Origin: Alphaproteobacteria bacterium | GTDB lineage: Bacteria > Pseudomonadota > Alphaproteobacteria > JANSWW01 | Reading direction: 5' to 3' | DNA: 64,000 nt | Assembly (NCBI GenBank): GCA_024743275.1 | Contig: JANSWW010000008.1 | Span: 124,001 to 188,000, forward strand | Shown here: positions 53,677 to 61,678 of the stretch, in pieces | Position numbering within the stretch: position 1 is the first letter of the stretch | Layout: each line of letters begins with the position of its first letter | Notes under the pieces: generated by a model | Databases searched by the model: none | Told to the model about the DNA's origin: nothing | The model's input: the letters and a program-made list of their open reading frames with translations, nothing else | Position numbers and translations under genes: made by a program

Positions 53677-54021
53677 ATGCGAGGTTACGACGCCTACCAG
53701 AAAGCGACACGACAGACCGCGGATCCGCGCAGTCTGGAATATCGGCTTTTGGGAGAGGTGACCGCCGCGCTGATCGCCGCGGATAAGGACCCGGACGATA
53801 AGAAACGCAAGGTCGAGGCCTTGTTGTGGAATAAGAAGGTCTGGGACAATTTCATTCTCGAACTCGCCGAAGACGAAAACAAGCTGCCGCGCGATCTGCG
53901 CGGCGCGCTGGTTTCCATCGGTCTCTGGGTGACCAAGGAAACCTATCGGGTGATGGACACCCTCGACGATTGCTCGGCGCTCATCGAAATCAACACGACG
54001 ATCATGCAGGGTCTGAACTAG
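53677..54021 (+). CDS. flaF: flagellin regulator/chaperone FlaF, copy 2
   Basis: Protein of 114 residues, the normal FlaF length. GYDAYQKATRQTADPRSLEYRLLGEVTAAL, in outline, and LLWNKKVWDNFILELAEDENKLPRDLR align with copy 1, which is longer. Its TAG stop is the first part of the second palindromic repeat. Confidence 0.92.
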   Translation: MRGYDAYQKATRQTADPRSLEYRLLGEVTAALIAADKDPDDKKRKVEALLWNKKVWDNFILELAEDENKLPRDLRGALVSIGLWVTKETYRVMDTLDDCSALIEINTTIMQGLN

Positions 54022-54178
54022 AGCAGATTCACCGGTCCGTGGGATTATTGAAAATGATTCCATTCAACCCGGATCTGCTCTAAGGCGTGAATCCGCTCTA
54101 CCTTGTTGTTTTAGAGGCAAATTCACCGACCATTCTGGACCATGAAGTGATTCAGAATGGTCGGAAAGGACCCTAGGA
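54020..54178. repeat. composite palindromic intergenic repeat, copy 2
   Basis: Arms agagcagat (54020-54028) and atctgctct (54073-54081) are identical to copy 1; the inner sequence differs. The linker ttgttttagaggcaaattcac is shared with copy 1. The second stem is a perfect 11 bp (54127-54137 with 54153-54163) in which both arms differ from copy 1 yet pair fully, i.e. compensatory change. The loop keeps catgaagtgatt. As in copy 1 it begins in the TAG of the upstream gene. Confidence 0.85.
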
Positions 54179-54329
54179 TTCGGTCCTCATCGCGCCGGGG
54201 GCGTTTACCCTTTCTGCCACCCGCCACGTTCGTGTTTATCTAATCATCTGAAATTGCTGATAAAAATGTTTTGGCACGGCTCTTGCTTACCTTTGGCCAA
54301 CACCGAATTTCGGCCCGAGGAAAAAGAAG
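54022..54329 (+). promoter_or_regulatory. 308-base gap before flagellin 3: repeat, then control region
   Basis: The first half is the palindromic repeat. From 54179 on the sequence has no open frame worth calling and contains the sigma-54 promoter at 54272-54287, with a leader of about 32 bases to ATG 54330. The ten bases before the ATG carry a purine-rich gaggaaaaag as ribosome site. Confidence 0.7.
54272..54287 (+). promoter_or_regulatory. sigma-54 promoter of flagellin 3
   Basis: tggcacggctcttgct agrees with TGGCAC-N5-TTGC at every consensus base, with the GG and GC ten bases apart. The predicted start is near 54298. Confidence 0.87.
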
Positions 54330-55151
54330 ATGCCGGTCAATTCGATCAACACAAACGTATCGGCGCTGATTGCCCTGCAACAGCTCAACCGGACGAATAC
54401 CGAACTGGACGAGGTCCAGGGCCGGATTTCGACCGGTCTGCGGGTCACCGGTCCGGTGGACGACGCATCGAGCTTCTCCATCGCGCAAGGGATCCGCGCC
54501 GACCTCAAGGCCTATGAGGCGATCTCCCAAGGGATTGCGAACGCCAAGGGCGTGACCTCCATCGCGCTGTCGGCGGCGACCTCGATTTCGGACCTGCTCG
54601 GCGATATCCGCCGGAAGATCACCGAAGGGATGAACGCGGCGAACACCTCTGGACAGCAGTCGATCCTGCAGGCGGATTTCGAAAACCTGATCGGTCAGGT
54701 CAACACCTTCATTTCGAACGCGGAATTCAACGGTCGGAACCTGTTGTCCGCCGCGTCCACCAATGTCGGCGTCATCTCGAACATCGACGGCACGACGCTG
54801 ACGATCCGCAACCAGTCGGTCATTCAGACCAGTTCGGTCGCGCTCGGGACCCAGTCGATCAGCTCGACGGCCACGGCCACGACGGCGCTCACCTTCATTC
54901 AGTTGATGGAGCAGACCGTCGCCGAAGCGCTCGGCCGGCTTGGCGCCGACACCCGCTCGATCAATTTCCAGGACGAGTTCGTTTCCGTCCTCAGCGACGC
55001 GACGACCACGGGCCTTGGCACCATCGTCGATGCCGACCTGGCGAAGGAAAGCGCGCGACTGCAGGCCGTGCAGGTCAAGCAGCAGCTCGGCACCCAGACG
55101 CTGAACATCGCGAACCAGCGTCCCAATATCCTCCTGCAGTTGTTCCAGTAG
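54330..55151 (+). CDS. flagellin 3
   Basis: Filament subunit of 273 residues, related to the other two but more diverged (VNSINTNVSALIALQQLNRTNTELDEV, and ADLAKESARLQAVQVKQQLGTQTLNI, in outline). It is followed directly by flgK rather than by its own flbT/flaF pair, and has its own sigma-54 promoter. A specialised role, for instance at the base of the filament, is possible. Confidence 0.95.
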   Translation: MPVNSINTNVSALIALQQLNRTNTELDEVQGRISTGLRVTGPVDDASSFSIAQGIRADLKAYEAISQGIANAKGVTSIALSAATSISDLLGDIRRKITEGMNAANTSGQQSILQADFENLIGQVNTFISNAEFNGRNLLSAASTNVGVISNIDGTTLTIRNQSVIQTSSVALGTQSISSTATATTALTFIQLMEQTVAEALGRLGADTRSINFQDEFVSVLSDATTTGLGTIVDADLAKESARLQAVQVKQQLGTQTLNIANQRPNILLQLFQ

Positions 55152-55171
55152 GGCGGACGGAGATCTAGATC

Positions 55172-56620
55172 ATGTCGCTTACGCAAGCCCTTCAGAACTC
55201 CCTCAGCGGTCTCGCCGCCACCCAAGGCGGGCTGGACGTCGTCTCGCGGAACATCGCCAACGCGAACACCGCCGGATATACGCGCAAGATCGCCGATCCG
55301 ACGGCTCGGATCCTGGCGGGCGAGGGGGCGGGCGTCACGTTGGGCGTCGAACGCCGTATCGTCGATCAACAGGTTCTGACAGATCTCCGGAGCACCATTT
55401 CGGATCGCGAGCGGGACAAGGCGGTCTCCGATCTTCTGGGCGAGTTCGAACAGAGCTTCGGTCAGCCCGGCGACAGCTTCTCCATCTCGCATCGGATCGA
55501 CGACCTTCGGGTGGCCTTCGAGCGCTTGCACTCGGCACCCGAAAACGTCGTGTTGCAGGCCGCCGTGGTCGAGGCCGCACAGGATCTCACCAACGAATTC
55601 AACAGTCTGTCGAGCACCATCCAAACCCTGCGGGAAAAGGCCGACCAGGGGATCAACGACGCGGTCAGCGAGGTTAACGCCGCCTTGCAACGGATCGAAG
55701 AGTTGAACGTCGATATCGCCGAGCGGGTCGCCGGCGGGAAATCGACCGCCGACCTCCAGGATCTGCGGGAGGTCCAGCTCGAACTGATCTCCGAAAAGCT
55801 CGGCATCAACACCTTCATCCGTAATGACGGGACGGTAAATGTCCTGACCGAGGCGAGTTCGTTCCTGTTGGAGGTCGATGCCAAGACGATCTCCTTCTCG
55901 CCGCAAGGCAATATCGGCGTGACGACGGTCCTGGGACAGAACAGCGCGCCGCCGGGTGCCGGCGATCTGTCGGTCGACAACGTCTCGATCACCAACGATA
56001 TCACCAAGGGCGAGATCGGCGGTCTGCTGCAATTGCGCGACACCCTGCTGGTGCAGGCCCAGTCCCAACTCGACGAATTGGCCGGCGAACTCGCGGAACG
56101 CTTCCAGCAAAGCGGCAACCCCGCCGGGACCAACGAAGTCGATCTCTTCTTCGACGGGACCGCGACCTATGCAACCGCCAACGAACAGGGCATCTCGTCC
56201 CGGATCGCCGTCAATACCGCGATCGTCAACAATACCTGGCGTCTGCGCGACGGCACCGATGTCGGCGCCGAGAGCGTCAACCGGGGTGATCAAAGCGTCT
56301 TGAACACGGTGCTGCAGGTGTTCGAGGACAACACGATCACCTTCAACAACGGCCAGATCAACGGGACCTTCACCCTGCAGAATTTCGCGTCCAGTTGGAT
56401 CGGCTTCCAGGGGCAGCAGCGCAATAACTTCTTCGTCAGTGAAGGGTTCAACGATCAGCTGGCAACGAGCCTCAGCCAGCGTTTCGTCAACGATTCCGCC
56501 GTCAACATCGACGAGGAACTGGCCCAATTGATCCAGTTGCAGACGTCCTATAACGCGTCCGCCCGGGCGATTTCGACCATCAACGAGGCCTTCGACCAGT
56601 TGTTGGCGATCAGGATCTAG
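55172..56620 (+). CDS. flgK: flagellar hook-associated protein 1 FlgK
   Basis: Hook-filament junction protein of 482 residues. ALQNSLSGLAATQGGLDVVSRNIANANTAGYTRK, in outline, is the conserved N-terminus with the SRNIANANTAGYT motif, and the C-terminus INIDEELAQLIQLQTSYNASARAISTINEAFDQLLAI belongs to the FlgK/flagellar rod-hook family. It begins 20 bases after flagellin 3, and is co-transcribed with flgL. Confidence 0.95.
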   Translation: MSLTQALQNSLSGLAATQGGLDVVSRNIANANTAGYTRKIADPTARILAGEGAGVTLGVERRIVDQQVLTDLRSTISDRERDKAVSDLLGEFEQSFGQPGDSFSISHRIDDLRVAFERLHSAPENVVLQAAVVEAAQDLTNEFNSLSSTIQTLREKADQGINDAVSEVNAALQRIEELNVDIAERVAGGKSTADLQDLREVQLELISEKLGINTFIRNDGTVNVLTEASSFLLEVDAKTISFSPQGNIGVTTVLGQNSAPPGAGDLSVDNVSITNDITKGEIGGLLQLRDTLLVQAQSQLDELAGELAERFQQSGNPAGTNEVDLFFDGTATYATANEQGISSRIAVNTAIVNNTWRLRDGTDVGAESVNRGDQSVLNTVLQVFEDNTITFNNGQINGTFTLQNFASSWIGFQGQQRNNFFVSEGFNDQLATSLSQRFVNDSAVNIDEELAQLIQLQTSYNASARAISTINEAFDQLLAIRI

Positions 56621-56642
56621 GTAGGACCGAGGAGACAGTGAG

Positions 56643-57725
56643 ATGAGAGTAGCGACCATTGGGCAGAACGAGTTCGTTGCCTCGCAGATCAACAGCACGA
56701 ACTTCAAGCTGCGGCAGCTCGAGTTCCAAATCACCTCCGGCCTCAAGAGCCAGAGCTACAGCGGGTTGTCGGCCGATGGCGGGAAGCTTCTCGATTTCGA
56801 GAGCTCGACGGCGCGCTATACCTCCTACATCGAATCCATCGATCAGGCGGAGCGGCGGCTGGACGTTTCCCAGAGCGCCATTGCCCAATTGGAGGAATCG
56901 GCGATCCGGGCGCGCTCGGAATATTTTGCCGTCCAACCGAATTACGACCTCGATTCAACCGTCCGGTCGACGGCCGGGGTTCAGTTCGAATCGGCGATCG
57001 ACGAGGTGAGCCGGGTTTTGAACTCCTTCTTCGAGGGCCGGTTCCTGTTCGGGAACGAAACCGCCGACCAGTCGGGACTGAACGGGGGCGATACCCAGCT
57101 CATCGATTCTTTCAGCGAAATGATCACAGCCGTCGATGCGAATGTCGGCGCCGGGGCGTATACTTCGGCTGCGCTGCAAAACGCGGTCAACACATACCTT
57201 CAGCTCGACAACGCCACGGGGCAGATCAACCAGGTCGCCGGTGTGGATCAACAGGCCGGCTATTATAACGCCCAGACCTACGACCCGAGTTTCCAGACCA
57301 CGGCCCGGATCGACGAGGGCCGCACGGTCGATTACGGGATCGACGCGAACGAGCTCGGCGTGCGTCGCGTCGTCAAGGGTCTGCTTCTGATGAATTACGC
57401 GATGCGGGAATACAACGATCCGACGGGGTTCACCACGACGGCCGAAGCCCGCGATGCCTTCGATCAGGGTTTCCAGGATCTCGAACAGGGCCTTGAGGAC
57501 ATTCGGGTGCTGGTCGGCCAGACCGGTGTGCGGCAGCAAACGCTCAAGCAGGTTCGGGCCGAGCATGAAACGACGCTCGCGCTGCTGGAACAGCAGACCG
57601 CCGAGGTCCGCGATGCCGACGCCTTCGAGGCGACGACGGAGTTCCAGCGTCTCCAGATCCAGTTGCAGGCGTCCTACCAGGTCACGGCGTCCTTGCAGCA
57701 GTTGACCCTGTCCAACTTCATTTAA
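56643..57725 (+). CDS. flgL: flagellar hook-associated protein 3 FlgL
   Basis: Hook-filament junction protein of 360 residues with flagellin-like ends: QINSTNFKLRQLEFQITSGLKSQSYSGLS, in outline, at the start and TTEFQRLQIQLQASYQVTASLQQLTLSNFI at the end. The ATG is 22 bases after flgK. A 200-base gap to the next gene holds no clear feature. Confidence 0.92.
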   Translation: MRVATIGQNEFVASQINSTNFKLRQLEFQITSGLKSQSYSGLSADGGKLLDFESSTARYTSYIESIDQAERRLDVSQSAIAQLEESAIRARSEYFAVQPNYDLDSTVRSTAGVQFESAIDEVSRVLNSFFEGRFLFGNETADQSGLNGGDTQLIDSFSEMITAVDANVGAGAYTSAALQNAVNTYLQLDNATGQINQVAGVDQQAGYYNAQTYDPSFQTTARIDEGRTVDYGIDANELGVRRVVKGLLLMNYAMREYNDPTGFTTTAEARDAFDQGFQDLEQGLEDIRVLVGQTGVRQQTLKQVRAEHETTLALLEQQTAEVRDADAFEATTEFQRLQIQLQASYQVTASLQQLTLSNFI

Positions 57726-57926
57726 GGTTAAGCGACTAAGGATAAGGCGCGCCGATCGCTCCGATCCCCCGGTTGTATATTTGGGGCGGGGGAGGGATCA
57801 TTCGCGCGTGTTGCGATTCCTTTCCCGAAAGCCTATATTTTGTAAGAGGAGCGTAATGCGTTCGCCCTTTGGGGAAAGGCCGTTCGCAGGACAGACACGC
57901 TCGGAGGCGATCTATAGGAGGTTCCC

Positions 57927-58679
57927 GTGGTTGGAATTGCCAGTGCTCTGGAGCAGAACCAGATCGCGGCGCAGCGACCGGCCTTTGGCCAGGGCGCGAA
58001 CGCCGCTGAGGAAGCTGCCGCGAACAACGCGCAGGCTCGCGCCGCTCAGCAGACCGAACAGGCGTCCGCCGCCGGCCAGCAGAACGACCCGAACGCGGCC
58101 GCGCCGACGCAAGCGGGTGGCGACCTGACTCTGACATCGGGCTTTCTGAGCCCGCGGATCCAGTTCGATCAGCAGACATCGCAGGTCCTCTTCCAGTTCC
58201 GCGATTTCGAGACCGGCGACGTCGTTCGTCAGGTTCCCCCGCAGCAGGTGGCGCAGGCCTTCGTGGCCGCCGGCGCCGAACAGGGCACGCCGCCCGCGCC
58301 GAGCGATGAGGAATTGGCGGCCGCCGAGGAAGAAGCGGCCGTGGCCGCGCCGGCACCGGGTGCCGTCGAGGGCGAAGGGGCCGCAACCGAGGGGGCCGAG
58401 AACGAGGCTCTGGCACCGCTCGCCGCCGAGGGCGGAGACGACGCCGAGCCCGTGGCCCAGCCCGCGCCGGGTGCGGTGGAATCGCCGGACGAGGCGACAT
58501 CGGAGGAAGATCCGGCGAATCCGGTGTCGTCGGCCTTCACGGCGGCGTCCGAATCGACGGGCGAGCAGGCGGTGGCGACGGCCGGGGCGGCTGGACCGCA
58601 GGCACAGCCTGGTCCGCAGGAGACAACCCCGATCACCGGCGCCCAGTCGACGCCGGACCGGGTGGACACGATCGTCTGA
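57927..58679 (+). CDS. FlaG-like domain protein with acidic Ala/Pro-rich tail
   Basis: Protein of 250 residues. Residues 65-110 (FLSPRIQFDQQTSQVLFQFRD, then ETGDVVRQVPPQQV) match the FlaG core, a small protein linked to filament length. The other parts are low complexity: an Ala/Gln/Asn-rich N-terminus and a long acidic Ala/Pro/Glu/Gly-rich tail from about 120. GTG 57927 follows aggagg at a good distance. It ends before a strong terminator. FlaG proteins are normally near 120 residues, so the extension is unusual. Confidence 0.75.
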   Translation: MVGIASALEQNQIAAQRPAFGQGANAAEEAAANNAQARAAQQTEQASAAGQQNDPNAAAPTQAGGDLTLTSGFLSPRIQFDQQTSQVLFQFRDFETGDVVRQVPPQQVAQAFVAAGAEQGTPPAPSDEELAAAEEEAAVAAPAPGAVEGEGAATEGAENEALAPLAAEGGDDAEPVAQPAPGAVESPDEATSEEDPANPVSSAFTAASESTGEQAVATAGAAGPQAQPGPQETTPITGAQSTPDRVDTIV

Positions 58680-58721
58680 CCCTTCAGGACGGCACGCTCC
58701 CTTTCGGGGGCGGGAAATACG

Positions 58722-58754
58722 AACGCCAGCCCTTCATCGGGCTGGCGTTTTTGT
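58722..58754 (+). terminator. intrinsic terminator after the FlaG-like gene
   Basis: A perfect 10-bp stem (aacgccagcc with ggctggcgtt) with an eight-base loop is followed by ttttg. It ends the plus-strand flagellin/flgKL transcript ahead of the convergent flgN gene. Confidence 0.88.
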
Positions 58755-58826
58755 TTGGGAAAAGGTGTTTCCGGGGTAACCGGCCGGAGTCCACCGGACA
58801 AGTTTCTGCCTGCAAGATCTCGCTGG

Positions 58827-59306
58827 CTAGACCGCCTTGTTGTAGAGGGCCGGCACCTGCTGAGCCGACGCGGTGCGCGCATGATACTGGCCTTCCGCCG
58901 TGTAGCCGCCGTTGTCGCTCCGCTTCGTCTGCACCGCTTCCTTCACATGTTTGATAATGCGTTCGCCGGCGGTCAACGCGATCCGCAGCGCCCGCTCGTT
59001 CATCATCAAGACGGACTTCAGCTCCTCGACGACCTTTTGGAACAGCGTTTGTTTTTCGGGATCCGCCTGACGGAAGGAGTCCGGGTTCTCCGTCGCCACC
59101 GATTGCAGCTTGGCATAGTCGGCGGTGAGCTGGTTCTTTTCCGGCGTCATAGCCGCGACGGCTTTGAGGTCGTGCTTCGCCAGAAAGTCGTTCTCCCGTT
59201 TCAGGAGATCGACGAGACGGGTCGCCGTCGAGATCAGTTTCTCAAGGCTCACCGTCGGGGCGGTTTGCTGTTGGGCGATGGCCATTGCGGCGAAGGCTGC
59301 GGTCAT
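58827..59306 (-). CDS. flagellar chaperone FlgN/FlbY-like
   Basis: All-helical protein of 159 residues. LEKLISTATRLVDLLKRENDFLAKHDLKAVAAMTPEKNQLTADYAKL, in outline, is typical of FlgN, the export chaperone for FlgK and FlgL; the order flgI-flgJ-flgN matches the flgI-cheL-flbY order of Caulobacter. The start overlaps the end of the flgJ-type gene by four bases. Confidence 0.8.
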   Translation of the reverse strand: MTAAFAAMAIAQQQTAPTVSLEKLISTATRLVDLLKRENDFLAKHDLKAVAAMTPEKNQLTADYAKLQSVATENPDSFRQADPEKQTLFQKVVEELKSVLMMNERALRIALTAGERIIKHVKEAVQTKRSDNGGYTAEGQYHARTASAQQVPALYNKAV

Positions 59307-59644
59307 TGATCTGCCTCCTGCATTTGGATGAGTTGACGGGCGACCTGATCGGCGATCCCGATGCCGCCGCCGGACGCCATTTCCTTACCGATCTCTTCGA
59401 TCATCATGGACTGGTACATCTTCTCGGCATGGCCGCCGCCGAAGAAACCCTCGCTGCCATCGGCGCCCTGGAACATCGGCGCCAGCATCTGCGAGATGAA
59501 GACGGCTTCGAATTCGGTGGCCTTCTTGCGGATGTCCTCGTGGGTCATGCCCGGGGCGGGTTTGAAGGACCCGGCGCGTTCCAGGGATTTCGCCTGGGCG
59601 CTTTGCAGGTCCGCCTGGACGGGGAGGGCGAGGCTCATATCCAT
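59303..59644 (-). CDS. flgJ: rod-binding protein FlgJ N-terminal type (CheL-like)
   Basis: Protein of 113 residues that lacks the muramidase domain of enterobacterial FlgJ, as is usual in Alphaproteobacteria where it is called CheL. The rod-binding domain reads ATEFEAVFISQMLAPMFQG through FFGGGHAEKMYQSMMIEEIGKEMA. It may cap the rod and assist its assembly. Its start shares one base with the flgI stop. Confidence 0.88.
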   Translation of the reverse strand: MDMSLALPVQADLQSAQAKSLERAGSFKPAPGMTHEDIRKKATEFEAVFISQMLAPMFQGADGSEGFFGGGHAEKMYQSMMIEEIGKEMASGGGIGIADQVARQLIQMQEADQ

Positions 59645-60783
59645 CAGATCACCTCGATCTCGGCTTGCAGGGCGCCGGCGGCCTTGATGGTCTGCAGGAT
59701 GGTGATCATGTCGCGGGGGCCGACGCCAAGGGCGTTCAGCCCGTCGACCAGTTCCTGCAGGCTGACCCCGCTGGGCAGCACGGTGAGGCGGCGGTCGGAG
59801 TCGTCATCGATCTCGATGTCGGTGCGCGGCACCACAACGGTCTCGCCGACCTCGGCGAAGGGGTTGGGCTGGCTCACCTGCGGCGTTTCGGTGATGCGGA
59901 TGGTCAGATTGCCCTGGGCGATCGCGACCGTGTTGATCCGAACATTCTCGCCCATCACGATGACACCGGACTTCTCGTCGATCACGACCTTGGCGACCTG
60001 GTCCGGGGACACCCGCAATTGCTCGATGTCGGTGATCAGGGCCACCGCGTCGTTGAGATAGTTGTCCGGTACGGTGAGGCGCACCGTCGCGGAATCGAGC
60101 GGTTGGGCGATCGGCTGACCGATGAAGGCATTGACCGCCTGGGAAATCCGGCGCGAGGTGGTGAAGTCCGGATTGCGCAGCGACAGACGGATCGTGTCCA
60201 TCTGCATCATGTTGAAGTCGATCTCACGTTCGATGATCGCGCCGTTTGAGATCCGGCCGGCGGTGGGAACGCCGCGACTGACGGCCGCACCGTCGCCTTC
60301 CGCCTCGAAGCCGGCGACGGCGAGCGGACCCTGGGCCACCGCATAGACCTCGCCGTCGGCACCGAGCAGCGGGGTCACCAGCAGGGTGCCGCCCAAAAGG
60401 CTCCCGGAATCGCCGATGGCCGAGATGTTCACATCGATCCGGGTGCCTTGCCGCGAGAAGGGCGGCAGGGTCGCGGTCACCATAACGGCGGCGACATTGG
60501 CGGAATCGAGATTGGTGTCCCGGGCATTGACGCCGAGACGTTCAAGCATCCCGACAAGACTTTCCCGGGTGAAGATCGCGCTGTCCAGGCTGTCGCCCGT
60601 ACCGTTGAGGCCGACCACGAGGCCGTAGCCGATCAGCATGTTTTCCCGCACACCCTCGATTTCGACGATGTCCTTGATCCTGGAATTCGCCAGGGCCTCC
60701 GCCGTCGGCATCGCCAGCAGGGCGACGACCGCAAGCGAATGGGTCAGGGTCTTCAGGGCTTTGGTCAGGCCAGAGATCATCAT
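59644..60783 (-). CDS. flgI: flagellar P-ring protein FlgI
   Basis: Periplasmic P-ring subunit of 379 residues with a signal peptide (LTHSLAVVALLAMPTAEALA). RIKDIVEIEGVRENMLIGYGLVVGLNGTGDS, in outline, is highly conserved; the C-terminus LPSGVSLQELVDGLNALGVGPRDMITILQTIKAAGALQAEIEVI is typical. ATG 60783 is preferred (a second ATG follows at once). It is preceded by a near-consensus sigma-54 promoter. Confidence 0.96.
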   Translation of the reverse strand: MMISGLTKALKTLTHSLAVVALLAMPTAEALANSRIKDIVEIEGVRENMLIGYGLVVGLNGTGDSLDSAIFTRESLVGMLERLGVNARDTNLDSANVAAVMVTATLPPFSRQGTRIDVNISAIGDSGSLLGGTLLVTPLLGADGEVYAVAQGPLAVAGFEAEGDGAAVSRGVPTAGRISNGAIIEREIDFNMMQMDTIRLSLRNPDFTTSRRISQAVNAFIGQPIAQPLDSATVRLTVPDNYLNDAVALITDIEQLRVSPDQVAKVVIDEKSGVIVMGENVRINTVAIAQGNLTIRITETPQVSQPNPFAEVGETVVVPRTDIEIDDDSDRRLTVLPSGVSLQELVDGLNALGVGPRDMITILQTIKAAGALQAEIEVI

Positions 60784-60842
60784 GGGATCCTCAACCGGTT
60801 GACTGGTTTCGGCCCATGGCCGGGCCGGTTGACTGTTTCTAT

Positions 60843-60857
60843 GCAAGGGCGATGCCA
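60843..60857 (-). promoter_or_regulatory. sigma-54 promoter of flgI-flgJ-flgN
   Basis: Read on the minus strand it is tggcatcgcccttgc, with one mismatch to TGGCAC-N5-TTGC. The expected start is near 60831, giving a leader of about 48 bases before flgI. Two copies of an 11-bp direct repeat (ccggttgactg, 60795-60805 and 60825-60835) lie in and at the start of that leader. Confidence 0.75.
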
Positions 60858-60996
60858 AAGCACCGTATCGCCGCCGCGCCGCCACCGGCGAACAGTCTAT
60901 CGGAAATGGCCGTTATTGTGTCGCCCCGCCAATAACCGTATAGTTTCGCGTGACCTTTCGAAAAGGAATCCCCCCAGGGATGAAAGCAGACACGGG

Positions 60997-61407
60997 ATGA
61001 AAGTTGATCCCACCCGCGCGGCCAGAACCGACGCTCTGAAAAAGACGGCCAAGTCTCGGACCGACGGTGCGGGGTTCGCCCAGCATCTCGATGCGGAAAG
61101 CACGACGACCCAAGGCGCGGCGGGCGTTCGCCCGACCACGGCGATCGATCCGTTTCTGACCTTGGAAACCGCGACGGAGAGCCCGAACCGCCAGGCGAAG
61201 CGCATGGGCGAGGAGATGTTGGCCCAGCTCGACGAGTTGCGCCATGGGCTGCTGTTCGGATCCCTCCCCAAATCCCGGCTACAGGCGCTTGCCAAACTTG
61301 CGGAAGACGAGCGGAGTCCGGATATCGACCCGGGTCTCGGCGACGTTCTCGACGAGATCGAGCTCCGCGCCCGGATCGAACTCGCTAAGCTTGAGCGGGA
61401 AGCTTGA
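60997..61407 (+). CDS. fliX: flagellar assembly regulator FliX
   Basis: Protein of 136 residues. The C-terminal half, MLAQLDELRHGLLFGSLPKSRLQALAKL to DEIELRARIELAKLE, is that of FliX, which couples completion of early flagellar structures to FlbD activity and sigma-54 transcription. The gene is divergent from flgI. ATG 60997 is the first in frame near the family start. Its stop lies in a short tandem repeat (aagcttgagcggg twice). Confidence 0.82.
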   Translation: MKVDPTRAARTDALKKTAKSRTDGAGFAQHLDAESTTTQGAAGVRPTTAIDPFLTLETATESPNRQAKRMGEEMLAQLDELRHGLLFGSLPKSRLQALAKLAEDERSPDIDPGLGDVLDEIELRARIELAKLEREA

Positions 61408-61678
61408 GCGGGAATAGTCTTTCCGATCGGTCCAAATTCCCAACCGGTTTGTTTTTTAGACCAGACGGTGTTTGAAATTGCATCCTATCCTGTTGTGGAT
61501 AATGGATTATTCGCCGCATCTGCCCCGGTTTGTATCTTGTTCGGCCTGGTAACCATGTGTATGTTGCGCTCGCCTTAACCGGGCCGCAACATTCGGTTGG
61601 GAAGGACCCGGGGGGCAGGAAGAAGGGAACGGCTCGAGCCGCTTCCTTTGGTCGTAACTTGGGAGGTCTTTGACAACC
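61408..61678. other. non-coding stretch between fliX and dksA
   Basis: 271 bases, with no credible open frame or tRNA. It presumably holds the dksA promoter, but no sigma-54 site or clear -35/-10 pair was recognised. A tcttgggaggtc stretch before the dksA start contains its ribosome site. Confidence 0.5.

Noticed and set aside
57856..58128. ATG frame with a good gaggag site before the FlaG-like gene
   Set aside because: It overlaps the FlaG-like gene out of frame for most of its length and is Arg/Pro/Ser-rich like other shadow frames; only the FlaG-like frame has a recognisable domain.
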